From positions 1 to 21,747 of the forward strand of contig JACKEH010000068.1 of the NCBI GenBank assembly GCA_020633125.1: 21,747 bases of DNA. The letters are read 5' to 3'. The stretch comes from Sandaracinus sp. (lineage in GTDB: Bacteria; Myxococcota_A; Polyangia; Polyangiales; Houyiibacteriaceae). Position numbers and translations under genes: made by a program. Below, in pieces: positions 1 through 7,366 of this stretch (positions are counted from its first letter, which is position 1; every line of letters begins with the position of its first letter). Under the pieces are notes generated by a model. That model worked only from the letters and a program-made list of their open reading frames with translations, searched no databases and was not told the origin of the DNA.

Positions 1-1252
1 CCGGATCGGCGGCGACCTCGTCTTGCTCGGCGAAGGGCACGCAACTGACCGCGATGCGGTCGCCACGCGACTCCACCACGCCGACCGCGTGCGAGACGAC
101 CTCGCGAATCCTGTCGAGCTCCTCCGTGGGACGCGCTTCGAAACGACGACTCGCGCCTTCTCCGCTCCACACTCCGTCGACCACGACCGCGACCTGCAAA
201 CGCTCGACGCGCCCGACCGGCTCGACTGCACGACGGATGGTTTTGCTGATCTCGAAGTTCCGCGTCTCGTGACGCCGTCCACCGTTCGACGCGGTCGCGC
301 CGGTGGTCGCCGCCTCGCCACCGGGCAGGTTCGACGCCGCGCCCGGCACACCCTCCGCACGACGCGTCTCGTCCCCACGCGTCTCTTCTTCGACCTCGAA
401 GCTGCGAGTCGCGACCTCGTCGGGGTGGTAGCGCTCTTCGGTGCGCTCTTCGCGGGTGAAGCTGATGTCGGCCGCGACGCGCACCACGGCGACGCCCGCG
501 CCGAGCGTGCGGTCGAGCAGCTCCTGCGCGGCACGCTCCCGCTCGCTCTCGACGCGCCGGCGGTACGCGAGCGCGTCGCCGACCTCTTCGGAGCCCGCGC
601 CTTCGGCGACGGGTCGTCCGTCTCCGTCGACCACCGCGACGTTCTCCTCGGACAAGCCGCGAACACTCGAGGCGACGAGGTGCACGATGCCTTGCGCCTG
701 CTCCCGCGAGACACGGCGACCGGGCTGCATGTGCAGCACGACCGACGCCGTGCCTTGGTTCTCGTCGTCGACGAAGACCGAGCGGGTGGGCAACACGAGG
801 TGGACGCGCGCGCGCTCCACGCCTCCGAGGTGCGAGATCGTTCGCTGCAGCTCGCCTTCGAGCGCGCGGTGATACTTCACGCGCTCCGAGAACTCGCTCT
901 CGCCGAAGCGCTGCTCGTCGAAGAGCTCGAAGCCGGTCGAGCCACCGCTCGGGAGCCCCGCCGACGCGAGCGTCAAACGAAGCTCGTGCACGCGGTCGGC
1001 GGGGACGAGCACCGTGGTTCCCCCCTCACCGAGGTCGTAGGGAACCTGCAGACGCCCCAGCTCTTCGACGATGCGACCCGCGTCGTCCGACGAGAGGTCC
1101 GCGAAGAGCACCTGCATCGGCGGATCGCTGGCGATCCACGCGCCGAGCGACGCGAGCGCGGCGACCATCGCCACCCCGCCGACCACCAACGCACGCGTGC
1201 GCGCCGGGAGTCCGCTCCATCGCGCGCGAAGCGCTTCGATCCGCTCCTTCAC
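1..1252 (-). CDS. fliF: FliF, flagellar MS-ring protein (3' end beyond window)
   Basis: FliF forms the inner-membrane MS ring on which the export gate, rotor and rod are built. The minus strand reads as an open frame of 417 codons to the window edge. It has a transmembrane segment at about residues 20-42, then the FliF signature blocks QVLFADLSSDDAGRIVEEL, GTTVLVPADRVHELRLTLA, GLPSGGSTGFELFDE, YHRALEGELQRTI and ARVHLVLPTRSVF, which match the YscJ/FliF ring-building domain. The GTG start (1252-1250) lies one base after the fliE stop, so translation is probably coupled; no better in-frame start is visible. FliF is usually about 530-570 residues, so the periplasmic C-terminal part, second membrane helix and FliG-binding tail are missing from the window. 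Identification is from recognised family blocks; the start is inferred. Confidence 0.95.
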   Translation of the reverse strand, partial: MKERIEALRARWSGLPARTRALVVGGVAMVAALASLGAWIASDPPMQVLFADLSSDDAGRIVEELGRLQVPYDLGEGGTTVLVPADRVHELRLTLASAGLPSGGSTGFELFDEQRFGESEFSERVKYHRALEGELQRTISHLGGVERARVHLVLPTRSVFVDDENQGTASVVLHMQPGRRVSREQAQGIVHLVASSVRGLSEENVAVVDGDGRPVAEGAGSEEVGDALAYRRRVESERERAAQELLDRTLGAGVAVVRVAADISFTREERTEERYHPDEVATRSFEVEEETRGDETRRAEGVPGAASNLPGGEAATTGATASNGGRRHETRNFEISKTIRRAVEPVGRVERLQVAVVVDGVWSGEGASRRFEARPTEELDRIREVVSHAVGVVESRGDRIAVSCVPFAEQDEVAADP

Positions 1253-1253
1253 G

Positions 1254-1562
1254 TCAGCCGCCCATCCTCATGACTTCGCGGTACGCCTCGAGGGCGCGGC
1301 TGCGAACGTTGGCGGCGAGGCGAAGCGAGACGTCCGCGCGTTGGAGCGCGATCATCGTGCCGTGAAGGTCGTCGCTGCGGCCTTCCGCGAGGGCCGTGGT
1401 CGCGGCCTCCGCCTGCTTCTGCTGCTGGTCGGTCGCACGCACCGCGTCGGCCAAGCGCTCGCCGAAGCCGACGCCACGCGACTCGGTCTCGGGAGCGGTC
1501 GCCGACGGGGCCGGACCTCGGAGCTGGGGTGTGACGACGCTCGGATCGAGGGAAATCGGCAC
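1254..1562 (-). CDS. fliE: FliE, MS-ring/rod junction protein
   Basis: FliE is a small export-apparatus-secreted protein that joins the MS ring to the proximal rod. The C-terminal half carries the family pattern: GFGERLADAVRATDQQQKQAE, then DDLHGTMIALQRADVSLRLAANVRSRALEAYREVMRMGG, corresponding to the conserved DLHxVMIAxQKAxxxLxLxVxVRNKxxEAYxEIMRM of the family. The open frame can be extended to a TTG at 1568 that overlaps the flgC stop. However, the GGAGG ribosome site (1569-1573) directly abuts that TTG and is six bases from the GTG at 1562, so GTG is chosen (102 residues, normal for FliE). It sits between flgC and fliF in the common flgB-flgC-fliE-fliF order and is almost certainly co-transcribed with them. 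Confidence 0.95.
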   Translation of the reverse strand: MPISLDPSVVTPQLRGPAPSATAPETESRGVGFGERLADAVRATDQQQKQAEAATTALAEGRSDDLHGTMIALQRADVSLRLAANVRSRALEAYREVMRMGG

Positions 1563-1564
1563 GT

Positions 1565-2002
1565 TCAACCTCCGATGTCGAGCGCGGAAGATCCCATGCC
1601 CTTGATGGTTTGAAGCAACGTCACACCCGCCTCGTAGGCGCGTGAAGCCGTGATCATGTTCACCATCTCTTCGACGACCTCGACGTTCGGAAGCGAGACC
1701 ATGCCGCGCTCGTCCGCGTCGGGGTGTCCGGGGTCGTAGATGCGCTGCGGGTCGCGCTCGTCGGCGCGGATCTCGGGGACCTCGACGAGGTAGGCCGACC
1801 GCGCCGCAGGGTCGTTGCGAAGCGACGAAAACGCCTCGTTCGCGGGCACGGCGCGAAAGACGGGGTCCTGCCGTCGGTAGGGTCCGCCTTCTTCGGTTCG
1901 CGTCGTCCGTGCGTTGGCGAGGTTCGACGCGATCGTGTTCATCCGCGTGCGCTGGGCGTAGAGGCCCGAGGCGGTGATCTCCATGGCGCTGAAGACGTTC
2001 AT
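1565..2002 (-). CDS. flgC: FlgC, flagellar proximal rod protein
   Basis: FlgC is one of the rod proteins that cross the periplasm between the MS ring and the hook. The 145-residue product begins MNVFSAMEITASGLYAQRTRMNTIASNLANARTTRTEEGGPYRRQ, the flagella basal-body rod N-terminal motif (SGLxAQRxRMNxIASNLANxxTT). It ends PNVEVVEEMVNMITASRAYEAGVTLLQTIKGM, the typical FlgC C-terminus (PNVNxVEEMVNMIxASRAYEANVxxLxxxKxM). The frame stays open further upstream, but the ATG at 2002 is chosen because homology begins there and a GGGAG ribosome site lies about 12 bases before it. It follows flgB after a 59-base gap and overlaps the upstream part of fliE. Confidence 0.96.
   Translation of the reverse strand: MNVFSAMEITASGLYAQRTRMNTIASNLANARTTRTEEGGPYRRQDPVFRAVPANEAFSSLRNDPAARSAYLVEVPEIRADERDPQRIYDPGHPDADERGMVSLPNVEVVEEMVNMITASRAYEAGVTLLQTIKGMGSSALDIGG
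1569..1573 (-). promoter_or_regulatory. Ribosome binding site that decides the fliE start
   Basis: A perfect GGAGG on the minus strand lies inside the last codons of flgC. It is zero bases from a TTG and six bases from a GTG in the fliE frame. The spacing favours the GTG at 1562-1560 as the real fliE start. Confidence 0.6.
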
Positions 2003-2024
2003 TTCGCGTTCACTCCCGTGTTCT

Positions 2025-2038
2025 TCCGAAGTTTCGGA
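2025..2038. repeat. Short inverted repeat in the flgB-flgC gap
   Basis: TCCGAA-GT-TTCGGA is a perfect six-base inverted repeat in the 59-base space between flgB and flgC. It could form a small hairpin in the operon transcript (for example, tuning relative expression) or be chance. There is no T-run, so it is not a convincing terminator. Confidence 0.3.
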
Positions 2039-2061
2039 CTGAAGACACGCCGACGAAAAGG

Positions 2062-2448
2062 TCATCCGTGACCGTCGTTTGCCGCGTAACGAAGCATGCC
2101 GAGGTGATGCCGAATCGCCTTGGTCAGGCTCTGGTAACGAAGATCGTTGGCGGCGACCTTGGCCATCTCGCGCTCGAGGCTCACCGCGTTCCCGTCGCCA
2201 CCGGGCTGGACCACACGCTCGACCTCGACGTCGGTCGAGCCCTCGCCGGCGGTCTGCGTTCCGCGGTGCCCCTCGTGCGTCGCGGCGAGCGGCAACGAGC
2301 TCGACGCGCCCGGAAGCTCACGCACGAGCTCGAGCGGACGGAAGCCCGGCGTGTCCGCGTTCACGACGTTCGAGGAGAGGACGTTGTGGCGCCGAAGGTG
2401 GTAATCGAGGGCGCGCGCTCCAGGTCCAATGGCGTCGAAAATCGACAT
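2062..2448 (-). CDS. flgB: FlgB, flagellar proximal rod protein
   Basis: FlgB is a proximal rod subunit that contacts FliE. The 128-residue product starts MSIFDAIGPGARALDYHLRRHNVLSSNVVNADTPGFRPLEL, matching the rod N-terminal motif (LxxRxxRxxVLxxNIANADTPGFKxxDxxF). It ends LEREMAKVAANDLRYQSLTKAIRHHLGMLRYAA, the FlgB C-terminal block (ExExxKxAxNxLxYxxxxxxLxxKFxxLRxAI). The frame is open further upstream, but the ATG at 2448 is where homology begins. Ribosome-site complementarity there is weak (GCTGGGC). It is the first gene of flgB-flgC-fliE-fliF and has a candidate sigma-54 promoter immediately upstream. Confidence 0.95.
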   Translation of the reverse strand: MSIFDAIGPGARALDYHLRRHNVLSSNVVNADTPGFRPLELVRELPGASSSLPLAATHEGHRGTQTAGEGSTDVEVERVVQPGGDGNAVSLEREMAKVAANDLRYQSLTKAIRHHLGMLRYAANDGHG

Positions 2449-2460
2449 GCCCAGCGGTAG

Positions 2461-2476
2461 AGCAAGCGGGATGCCA
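2461..2476 (-). promoter_or_regulatory. Candidate sigma-54 (RpoN) promoter for flgBC-fliEF
   Basis: The minus strand reads TGGCAT-CCCGC-TTGCT. This matches the RpoN consensus TGGCAC-N5-TTGCA/T at every key base, including the -24 GG and -12 GC with correct spacing. It lies 12 bases before the flgB ATG and next to a gene for an NtrC-type activator. If used, the transcript would start at about 2450, leaving almost no leader before the ATG; that is odd and is discussed as a finding. Confidence 0.55.
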
Positions 2477-2823
2477 CGCGCGAGCGCCTCGCATTTTGCG
2501 AGAAAGAGACGACGCCGGGGGCCGCGATCGACGGTGGGCTGACACCTCGCGGGGGAAGACCGACGGGGACCTGACGCTCCCACGAGCGACGTGTGGGGGC
2601 GCGGAAGACGAGAGGGACACGCGCCACCCAGCTCGGCACGGCACGCGCGGGATGCCAGCGCGTCGTCGTGCGCCTGCGGCGCTCTCCGACCCGCCCGCTT
2701 CGCGAGGTCGAGACGCCGGTCTTCCCCGTGGGTTCACCGACGCTCGAGTCGTGGCAACGCCCTTCCGATCGTCCCAAACGGGGGAGCCCTCGCGCCATTG
2801 ACCGGCCGATCGCTCGGTTTGTC

Positions 2824-2839
2824 TCACCCGTTCGGGTGA
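2824..2839. repeat. Perfect 7-bp inverted repeat (hairpin or operator)
   Basis: TCACCCG-TT-CGGGTGA, arms of seven bases around a two-base centre. It lies about 205 bases past the stop of the minus-strand regulator gene and 375 bases before flgB. No T-run follows on either strand. It could be an operator-like dyad or an RNA hairpin; nothing in the sequence decides between them. Confidence 0.4.
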
Positions 2840-2961
2840 AGAACCAAGACGGTGACCCGAGGATCCACTCGAGGCAGAAACGTGGTTTCCCGCGTCAGAG
2901 CACGCGTTCGTTGCACGGATTCATGCGCTTCACTTCGTCGAAGGAGCGCCGCTCCCTCCCC

Positions 2962-2999
2962 CGACCGGCGCGCCCTCCACCGACCGGCGTGCCCGCCAC
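2962..2999. repeat. 19-bp direct tandem repeat, two copies
   Basis: CGACCGGCGCGCCCTCCAC (2962-2980) is followed directly by CGACCGGCGTGCCCGCCAC (2981-2999), 17 of 19 bases identical; a third copy begins to decay after CGA. It lies just beyond the regulator stop codon in the flgB upstream interval. Tandem sites of this size can be activator-binding sites, but that is speculation. Confidence 0.5.
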
Positions 3000-3044
3000 C
3001 GAGCGCGACGGCTCGCACGCATTCCGTGCACGTGGGGGCCGCTC

Positions 3045-4496
3045 TCAGCCACCAGCCGGCTTGAGGTCTTTCTTCTTCAGCTTCTCGACGAGCGTGGTTC
3101 GGTTGATCTGCAGCATCGACGCCGCCTGGTTCTTGTTCCAACCAGTCCGCTCGAGCGCTTGCAGAATCAGGGCATTCTCGAACCGCTCCACCGCGTCACG
3201 AAGGTCGATGCCCCCATCCGGGAGCTGCGGCTCCAAAGCGTTCCCTTCGAGCGACGCGGCCGTGGCGCGGACCCGCAAAGGGAGATCGTTCGGCTCGATC
3301 CAGCCGTCGACCCTCAGGATGACGATGCGCTCCACGAGGTTCCGGAGCTGCCGCACGTTCCCCGGCCAGCCGTAGGCGGTGAGCATGTCGAGCGCTTCGG
3401 GCGCGATGCCCTCGACCGAGCGGCCTCGCGTCTCGTTCGACAGCGCGATGAAATGCCTGACGAGCAGGGGAATGTCCGTCCGCCGTTCCCGGAGCGAAGG
3501 AAGCTCGATCGGGATGACGCTCAGGCGGTAGAGCAAATCCTCTCGAAACAGACCCGCCTCCGCGCGCTCCTCGAGGTCCCGGTTGGTGGCCGCCACGATG
3601 CGGACGTCGACCGAACGCTCGCGGTCGTCCCCCACCGGGCGGACCTTCTTCTCCTGCAGCGCGCGCAGCAGCTTCGCCTGAAGCGCCAAGGGCATCTCCC
3701 CGATCTCGTCGAGGAAGAGCGTGCCCCCCTGCGCCTCCAAAAAGCACCCGTTGCGCGACCCAGTCGCCCCCGTGAACGCGCCCCGGACGTGCCCGAAGAG
3801 CTCGCTTTCCATCAGGTTTTCGGGGATCGCAGCGCAGTTCAGGGTGACGAAGGAACCCGTGCGACCGCTCGCGCTGTGCACGGCGGCGGCCACGAGCTCC
3901 TTGCCCGTGCCGCTCTCGCCCATCACCAGCACCGTCGCGTCGGTGTCCGCGATGCGCTCGATGGTTGCGAACACCTGCAAGAGACTCGGGTGGTCGCCGA
4001 TCACCTCGGGCGCGTGTTGCTCACGCCACTGCTCGACCGCCTTCGTGCTCTTGGTCTTCGGAGTACGACGAGCCCTCGTCGGCTTGTCCCGAAAACGCGC
4101 GGCGACCCGCTCCCACGCCTCGAGCAGCGAGTTCCGCGAGAACGGTTTCAGCAAGAAATCCGATACGTTGCGGCGCAGCGCGGAGATGGGATGGTCCACC
4201 GACGAGGCACCGGTCATCACCACGATCGCGACGTCGTCCGAGCGCGCCAGGGCGGCGTCGATGACGTCGAAGCCCGGACCGTCCGGCAACCCGAGGTCCA
4301 CGAAGAGCACTGCGACGTCGCCCTCGGCCAGCTTCGCGGTCGCCTCCGCGACCGTGCCCGCCTCGACCACCGTGGCGTCCGTCACCTTGCCGAGCACCCG
4401 CCGGACCACCGCACGAATGGCGTCCTCGTCGTCCACGACGAGAACCGACCCGCCCAGACCGGCAGCGTCGATGCCCTGAGAATCGCTACTCGTCAC
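3045..4496 (-). CDS. NtrC-family sigma-54-dependent response regulator (FlgR/FleR-like)
   Basis: A 483-residue activator with the full receiver-AAA+-Fis layout. The receiver is at about residues 15-125 (acidic pocket VDDED, phospho-acceptor D67 in FVDLGLPDG, lysine K117 in LLKPF). The sigma-54 interaction domain follows at about 165-400 with Walker A GESGTGKE (193-200), the GAFTGA loop that touches sigma-54 (239-244) and Walker B GGTLFLDEIGEM (257-268). A Fis-type helix-turn-helix NKNQAASMLQINRTTLVEKLKK lies at the C-terminus. The start is a GTG at 4496 with a poor ribosome site, so it could begin slightly downstream. It lies between flgBC-fliEF and a divergent kinase gene, so control of RpoN-dependent flagellar genes is the natural inference. 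No DNA-binding specificity can be read from the sequence. Confidence 0.93.
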   Translation of the reverse strand: MTSSDSQGIDAAGLGGSVLVVDDEDAIRAVVRRVLGKVTDATVVEAGTVAEATAKLAEGDVAVLFVDLGLPDGPGFDVIDAALARSDDVAIVVMTGASSVDHPISALRRNVSDFLLKPFSRNSLLEAWERVAARFRDKPTRARRTPKTKSTKAVEQWREQHAPEVIGDHPSLLQVFATIERIADTDATVLVMGESGTGKELVAAAVHSASGRTGSFVTLNCAAIPENLMESELFGHVRGAFTGATGSRNGCFLEAQGGTLFLDEIGEMPLALQAKLLRALQEKKVRPVGDDRERSVDVRIVAATNRDLEERAEAGLFREDLLYRLSVIPIELPSLRERRTDIPLLVRHFIALSNETRGRSVEGIAPEALDMLTAYGWPGNVRQLRNLVERIVILRVDGWIEPNDLPLRVRATAASLEGNALEPQLPDGGIDLRDAVERFENALILQALERTGWNKNQAASMLQINRTTLVEKLKKKDLKPAGG

Positions 4497-4808
4497 CCGT
4501 GTGGCCCCATCGGTTCTCTACGCGTGCTCGCACGAGACGGTTCGATCGAAAGAACGCGCGGCGTCTTTCCCCGCCGCGAGCCGGCGAGGTCGCCTCTGTG
4601 TTGTCTTACGCCGAAACCGCAAGCGAGAAGAATCGGTAAACTCCCGACCCAGGGCGTTCCCCTGGCATCCCCCGAGGGCGCCAAGAGTCGAGGAGTTCGG
4701 GCGTGGGGTCAACCCGAGACCTCGACGAACACGGGGTCGATTCTCAAGTCACGGGGCGTCTCGCCCGAAGCCCTCGGCGTGGATTCGACGCCCAGCGCGC
4801 TCCCAGGC
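4497..4808. other. Divergent promoter region between regulator and kinase
   Basis: About 310 bases separating divergently transcribed genes, so promoters for both should lie here. Two dyads are visible: CGTGC-TC-GCACG (4523-4534) and the 10-bp palindrome TTCGATCGAA (4541-4550), both close to the regulator start and possible operators. I found no convincing sigma-54 or sigma-28 element and no well-spaced -35/-10 pair. The exact start of the kinase gene at the right side is uncertain, which affects the length of this interval. Confidence 0.45.
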
Positions 4809-5948
4809 ATGGAGCTTCTCTTCTCCACGACCGGGGACGCCGTCTTCGCGGTCGATGCCGAGACGGGAACGCTGGTCCGGGCGAACGACTCGCTCGAGGC
4901 CCTCACCGGAGCACCGCTCTCGGCCCTCCTCGGGCGAGACGTCGACGAGCTCTGTCCGCCCGGCTCGGGCCGCGAGGTTCGCTTGGACCGCACGTTGCTC
5001 GGGTACCCGGGCTTGTACCAAGAGGTCCGCATTCGCCACGTCGACGGGCACGACGCGATCGCGACGGTCCGGGTGACCCACGTGGAGGTCGACGGTCGGC
5101 GCATCGTCTTGTGTGTGGCGCGCGACGAAACGGAGCGGCGTCTGCTCGAACGCGAGCTGATCACGAAACACGTCGCGCTGCTGCGTGCGCACCAAGACCT
5201 CGAAGTCCGGCGACGCGAGCTCGTCGTCCTCGGAGAGCAGCTCACGGAGGTGTCACGTGCGGCAATGCTCGGCGAGGTCGTGGCCGAAGTCGCACACGCG
5301 CTGAACAACCCGCTGGGCGCGCTCATCAGCTCCCTTCGGACGCTTCGCCGCAGCTCCGATGCGATGGAAGAGCCGGAACGCGCGCGTTTTCTCCGCGTGG
5401 TGGACCGCTGTCAGCAGCTCGGCGAGCGCATGGCGCGAGTCGTCGAAGATCTCCGCCTCACGTGCCGTGAGGCACGTACCGAACCTGCGGTCGAATCGTG
5501 TGACCTCGCCGAGCAAGTTCGCTCCGCGCTCGCGTTGCTCGAGCACCGCCTCGGCCCCGAGGTGCGGCTCGACGTGCACGCGGACACGCCGGTCCTCACC
5601 ACGGTACCGAGCGACGAGCTGCACCACGCGATCGTGAACCTCGTCGACAACGCGCTGCACGCGGTCGACAGCCGAGGGCACATCGAGGTCGTCGCGGAAG
5701 AACGCGAAGGCCGCGCGGTGCTGCGCGTGAGCGACGACGGACCGGGGTTTCCCCCCGAGCTCCTCGAGCGAATCTTCGAGCCCTTCTTCTCGACGCGCCC
5801 CAAACGGCGCGGCACCGGAGTCGGGCTGTCGATGGTGCGCCGAATGGCCCATCGCTTCGGAGGGAGGATCGAAGCGACGCCCCGAGGCCCACTCGGAGGC
5901 GCCAGCTTCGTGATCGAGCTTCCGGGAGGTGCGGAATGTATCGCGTGA
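4809..5948 (+). CDS. PAS-domain sensor histidine kinase (FlgS/FleS-like)
   Basis: A soluble kinase of 379 residues with no membrane segment. A PAS domain spans about residues 1-115 (TTGDAVFAVDAETGTLVRANDSLEALTG), followed by a short coiled linker. The dimerisation/phospho-acceptor block is AAMLGEVVAEVAHALNNPLGALIS with H163. The ATPase domain has N box HHAIVNLVDNALHAV, G1 SDDGPGF, F box RIFEPFFST and G2 GTGVGLS. A cytoplasmic PAS kinase beside an NtrC-type regulator matches the FlgS-FlgR/FleS-FleR arrangement that senses flagellar assembly, so it probably phosphorylates the divergent regulator. The ATG at 4809 is chosen because homology begins there; a GTG at 4779 is an alternative and neither has a strong ribosome site. 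The stop overlaps the next gene by 13 bases. Confidence 0.9.
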   Translation: MELLFSTTGDAVFAVDAETGTLVRANDSLEALTGAPLSALLGRDVDELCPPGSGREVRLDRTLLGYPGLYQEVRIRHVDGHDAIATVRVTHVEVDGRRIVLCVARDETERRLLERELITKHVALLRAHQDLEVRRRELVVLGEQLTEVSRAAMLGEVVAEVAHALNNPLGALISSLRTLRRSSDAMEEPERARFLRVVDRCQQLGERMARVVEDLRLTCREARTEPAVESCDLAEQVRSALALLEHRLGPEVRLDVHADTPVLTTVPSDELHHAIVNLVDNALHAVDSRGHIEVVAEEREGRAVLRVSDDGPGFPPELLERIFEPFFSTRPKRRGTGVGLSMVRRMAHRFGGRIEATPRGPLGGASFVIELPGGAECIA

Positions 5949-7366
5949 TGGTCGTGGACGACGAAGCCGAGGTCCGCGACGCGCTCGTGGACGAGCTCTC
6001 CGGCGAATTCGAGGTCGAAGCCTACGAGTCTGCCGCGCAGGCGCTCCACCGCCTCGACGAGAGACATTTCGACGCGCTCGTCAGCGACGTCCGAATGCCC
6101 ACTACGAGCGGTTTGACCCTGCTCCAACGCGCGGTTCAGGTCGACCCCGACCTCGTCCGCATCTTCCTCACCGGATACTCCGACGAAGAGGTGCGCGACG
6201 CCGCCCTCGAGCTCGGCGCGTTCAAGCTCCGCAAACCGTGGGGCGACGAGCTCGCGCTCCTGCTCCACCACGCGCTCGCCCAGCGCGAGCAATGGACCCG
6301 ACTTCGGGCGGAGCTCGACGATTGGACGCACATGGGCGAGGTCGACGACCCGCGGGTCGGCGAGGAGGAAATCGTGGAGCGTGTCGCCTCGACGCTGCGT
6401 CGCCACCGAGCCGTCGCGTCGGTCTCGTACCGACGGCATCGGGGCGATCCCGACCGCTGGCGGGTCGCCTGTTCGCCAGTCGACGACGCGCGGGGGGCGG
6501 TCGACGTGTACCTGCTCGGCGCCTTCGTCCTCGAGGTCTTGCGGGGTCGCGAGTACGACGCGCACGCCGAGCGTTTCGTCGACTCGATCGTTCGCCGCGC
6601 GGGGGAGGTGGTTCAGCTTCGCGCGCTCACGACCGAGGTTCGCGATCGCACGCGTGAGCTCGACCGAGTTCGTGACGAGCTCATGCAGCGCGAGCGATTC
6701 GCGGTGCTCGGCGCCATCTCGATGGGCGTGGTGCACGACGTACGAAGCCCGCTCTCGGTGCTCGTCACCAACCACGAGGACCTCGAGTCGATGCTCCGGG
6801 AGAGCGGCGTGCTCGACGCCGAGTTTCGCGAGATGTGGGAGGAGAACGGCACGGCCATCGAGACCATTCGCCGCATCCTCACCTCGATGGAGCGCGTCGC
6901 GGTGCGACCGAACGACAGCGAGGTCGTCGACGTCGACCAATGCCTCTCGCTGACCGCGCGTCTGATGCGTCACCGCGTCTACCACGCGGCCGCCACGCTG
7001 GAGCTCCCGCCTCCCACCGGGTTGCGTGCGCATGCCACCACGGGCGAGCTCTGCCAGATCGCGATCAACTTGATCGCAAACGCGCTCGACCACTCGCCCC
7101 GCGGCGGTCGCGTGATGCTCGAGCTCTCCCGCGACGCCGAGACCGTCTTCGTCCGCGTGCGAGACGAAGGTCCCGGCATCGGCGACCAGGACCCGTCCGG
7201 CCTCTTCGAGCCGTTTCGAACCACCAGCAGCGGTGGCCTCGGGATCGGTCTCACGGTCGCGCGATCGATGGCGCGACGCCACGGCGGTGATCTCGTCGTC
7301 CTGCCCCAGTCGTCGCCCGGCGCGTGCTTCGAGCTGCGCCTGCGCATCGTCGAGGAGGAGAGCTGA
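5936..7366 (+). CDS. Receiver-histidine kinase hybrid protein
   Basis: A 476-residue cytoplasmic protein with its receiver at the N-terminus: VMVVDDEAEVRD, phospho-acceptor D51 in SDVRMP and K100 in RKPWG. A middle region (about 120-235) looks like a weak GAF/sensor domain. A kinase core follows, with FAVLGAISMGVVHDVRSPLSVLVTNHED (H267), N box QIAINLIANALDHS, G1 RDEGPGI and G2 GLGIGLTVARSMA. The ATG has a good GGGAGG ribosome site and lies 13 bases inside the upstream kinase gene; its own stop overlaps motA (TGATG). It is therefore cotranslated between a flagellar-type kinase and the stator genes. The receiver may accept phosphate from the upstream kinase and control this protein's own kinase, a relay step; the downstream target is unknown. 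Confidence 0.88.
   Translation: MYRVMVVDDEAEVRDALVDELSGEFEVEAYESAAQALHRLDERHFDALVSDVRMPTTSGLTLLQRAVQVDPDLVRIFLTGYSDEEVRDAALELGAFKLRKPWGDELALLLHHALAQREQWTRLRAELDDWTHMGEVDDPRVGEEEIVERVASTLRRHRAVASVSYRRHRGDPDRWRVACSPVDDARGAVDVYLLGAFVLEVLRGREYDAHAERFVDSIVRRAGEVVQLRALTTEVRDRTRELDRVRDELMQRERFAVLGAISMGVVHDVRSPLSVLVTNHEDLESMLRESGVLDAEFREMWEENGTAIETIRRILTSMERVAVRPNDSEVVDVDQCLSLTARLMRHRVYHAAATLELPPPTGLRAHATTGELCQIAINLIANALDHSPRGGRVMLELSRDAETVFVRVRDEGPGIGDQDPSGLFEPFRTTSSGGLGIGLTVARSMARRHGGDLVVLPQSSPGACFELRLRIVEEES

Larger units (their letters stand above)
2449..3044. other. Gene-free interval between flgB and the NtrC-type regulator
   Basis: About 600 bases with no convincing gene. Open frames here have no recognisable domain and are continuations or antisense of neighbours, as expected in G+C-rich DNA. 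Contents seen: the sigma-54 candidate at 2461-2476, a second copy of its first 11 bases TGGCATCCCGC at 2647-2657 (minus strand, without a -12 element), a hairpin at 2824-2839, a CACGGATTC motif at 2914-2922 and a 19-bp tandem duplication at 2962-2999. The interval is long enough to hold an upstream activator-binding region for the flgB promoter. Confidence 0.5.

Noticed and set aside
23..1273. 416-residue plus-strand open frame opposite fliF
   Set aside because: It is the antisense of fliF; the minus strand shows clear FliF motifs, and long antisense frames are normal in G+C-rich DNA.
2641..2657. Second sigma-54 promoter (TGGCATCCCGCGCGTGC, minus strand)
   Set aside because: The -24 half fits but the -12 position lacks the TTGC/GC element.
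2593..3375. 260-residue plus-strand open frame across the flgB upstream interval
   Set aside because: No domain, arginine/serine/proline-rich composition, and it runs into the antisense of the NtrC-type regulator.
4601..4642. Sigma-70 promoter TTGTCT...TAAACT before the PAS kinase
   Set aside because: The gap between the two boxes is 30 bases, far from the usual 16-18.
3159..4808. Long upstream extension of the PAS kinase frame
   Set aside because: This part is antisense to the NtrC-type regulator and then intergenic DNA; kinase homology starts near 4809.
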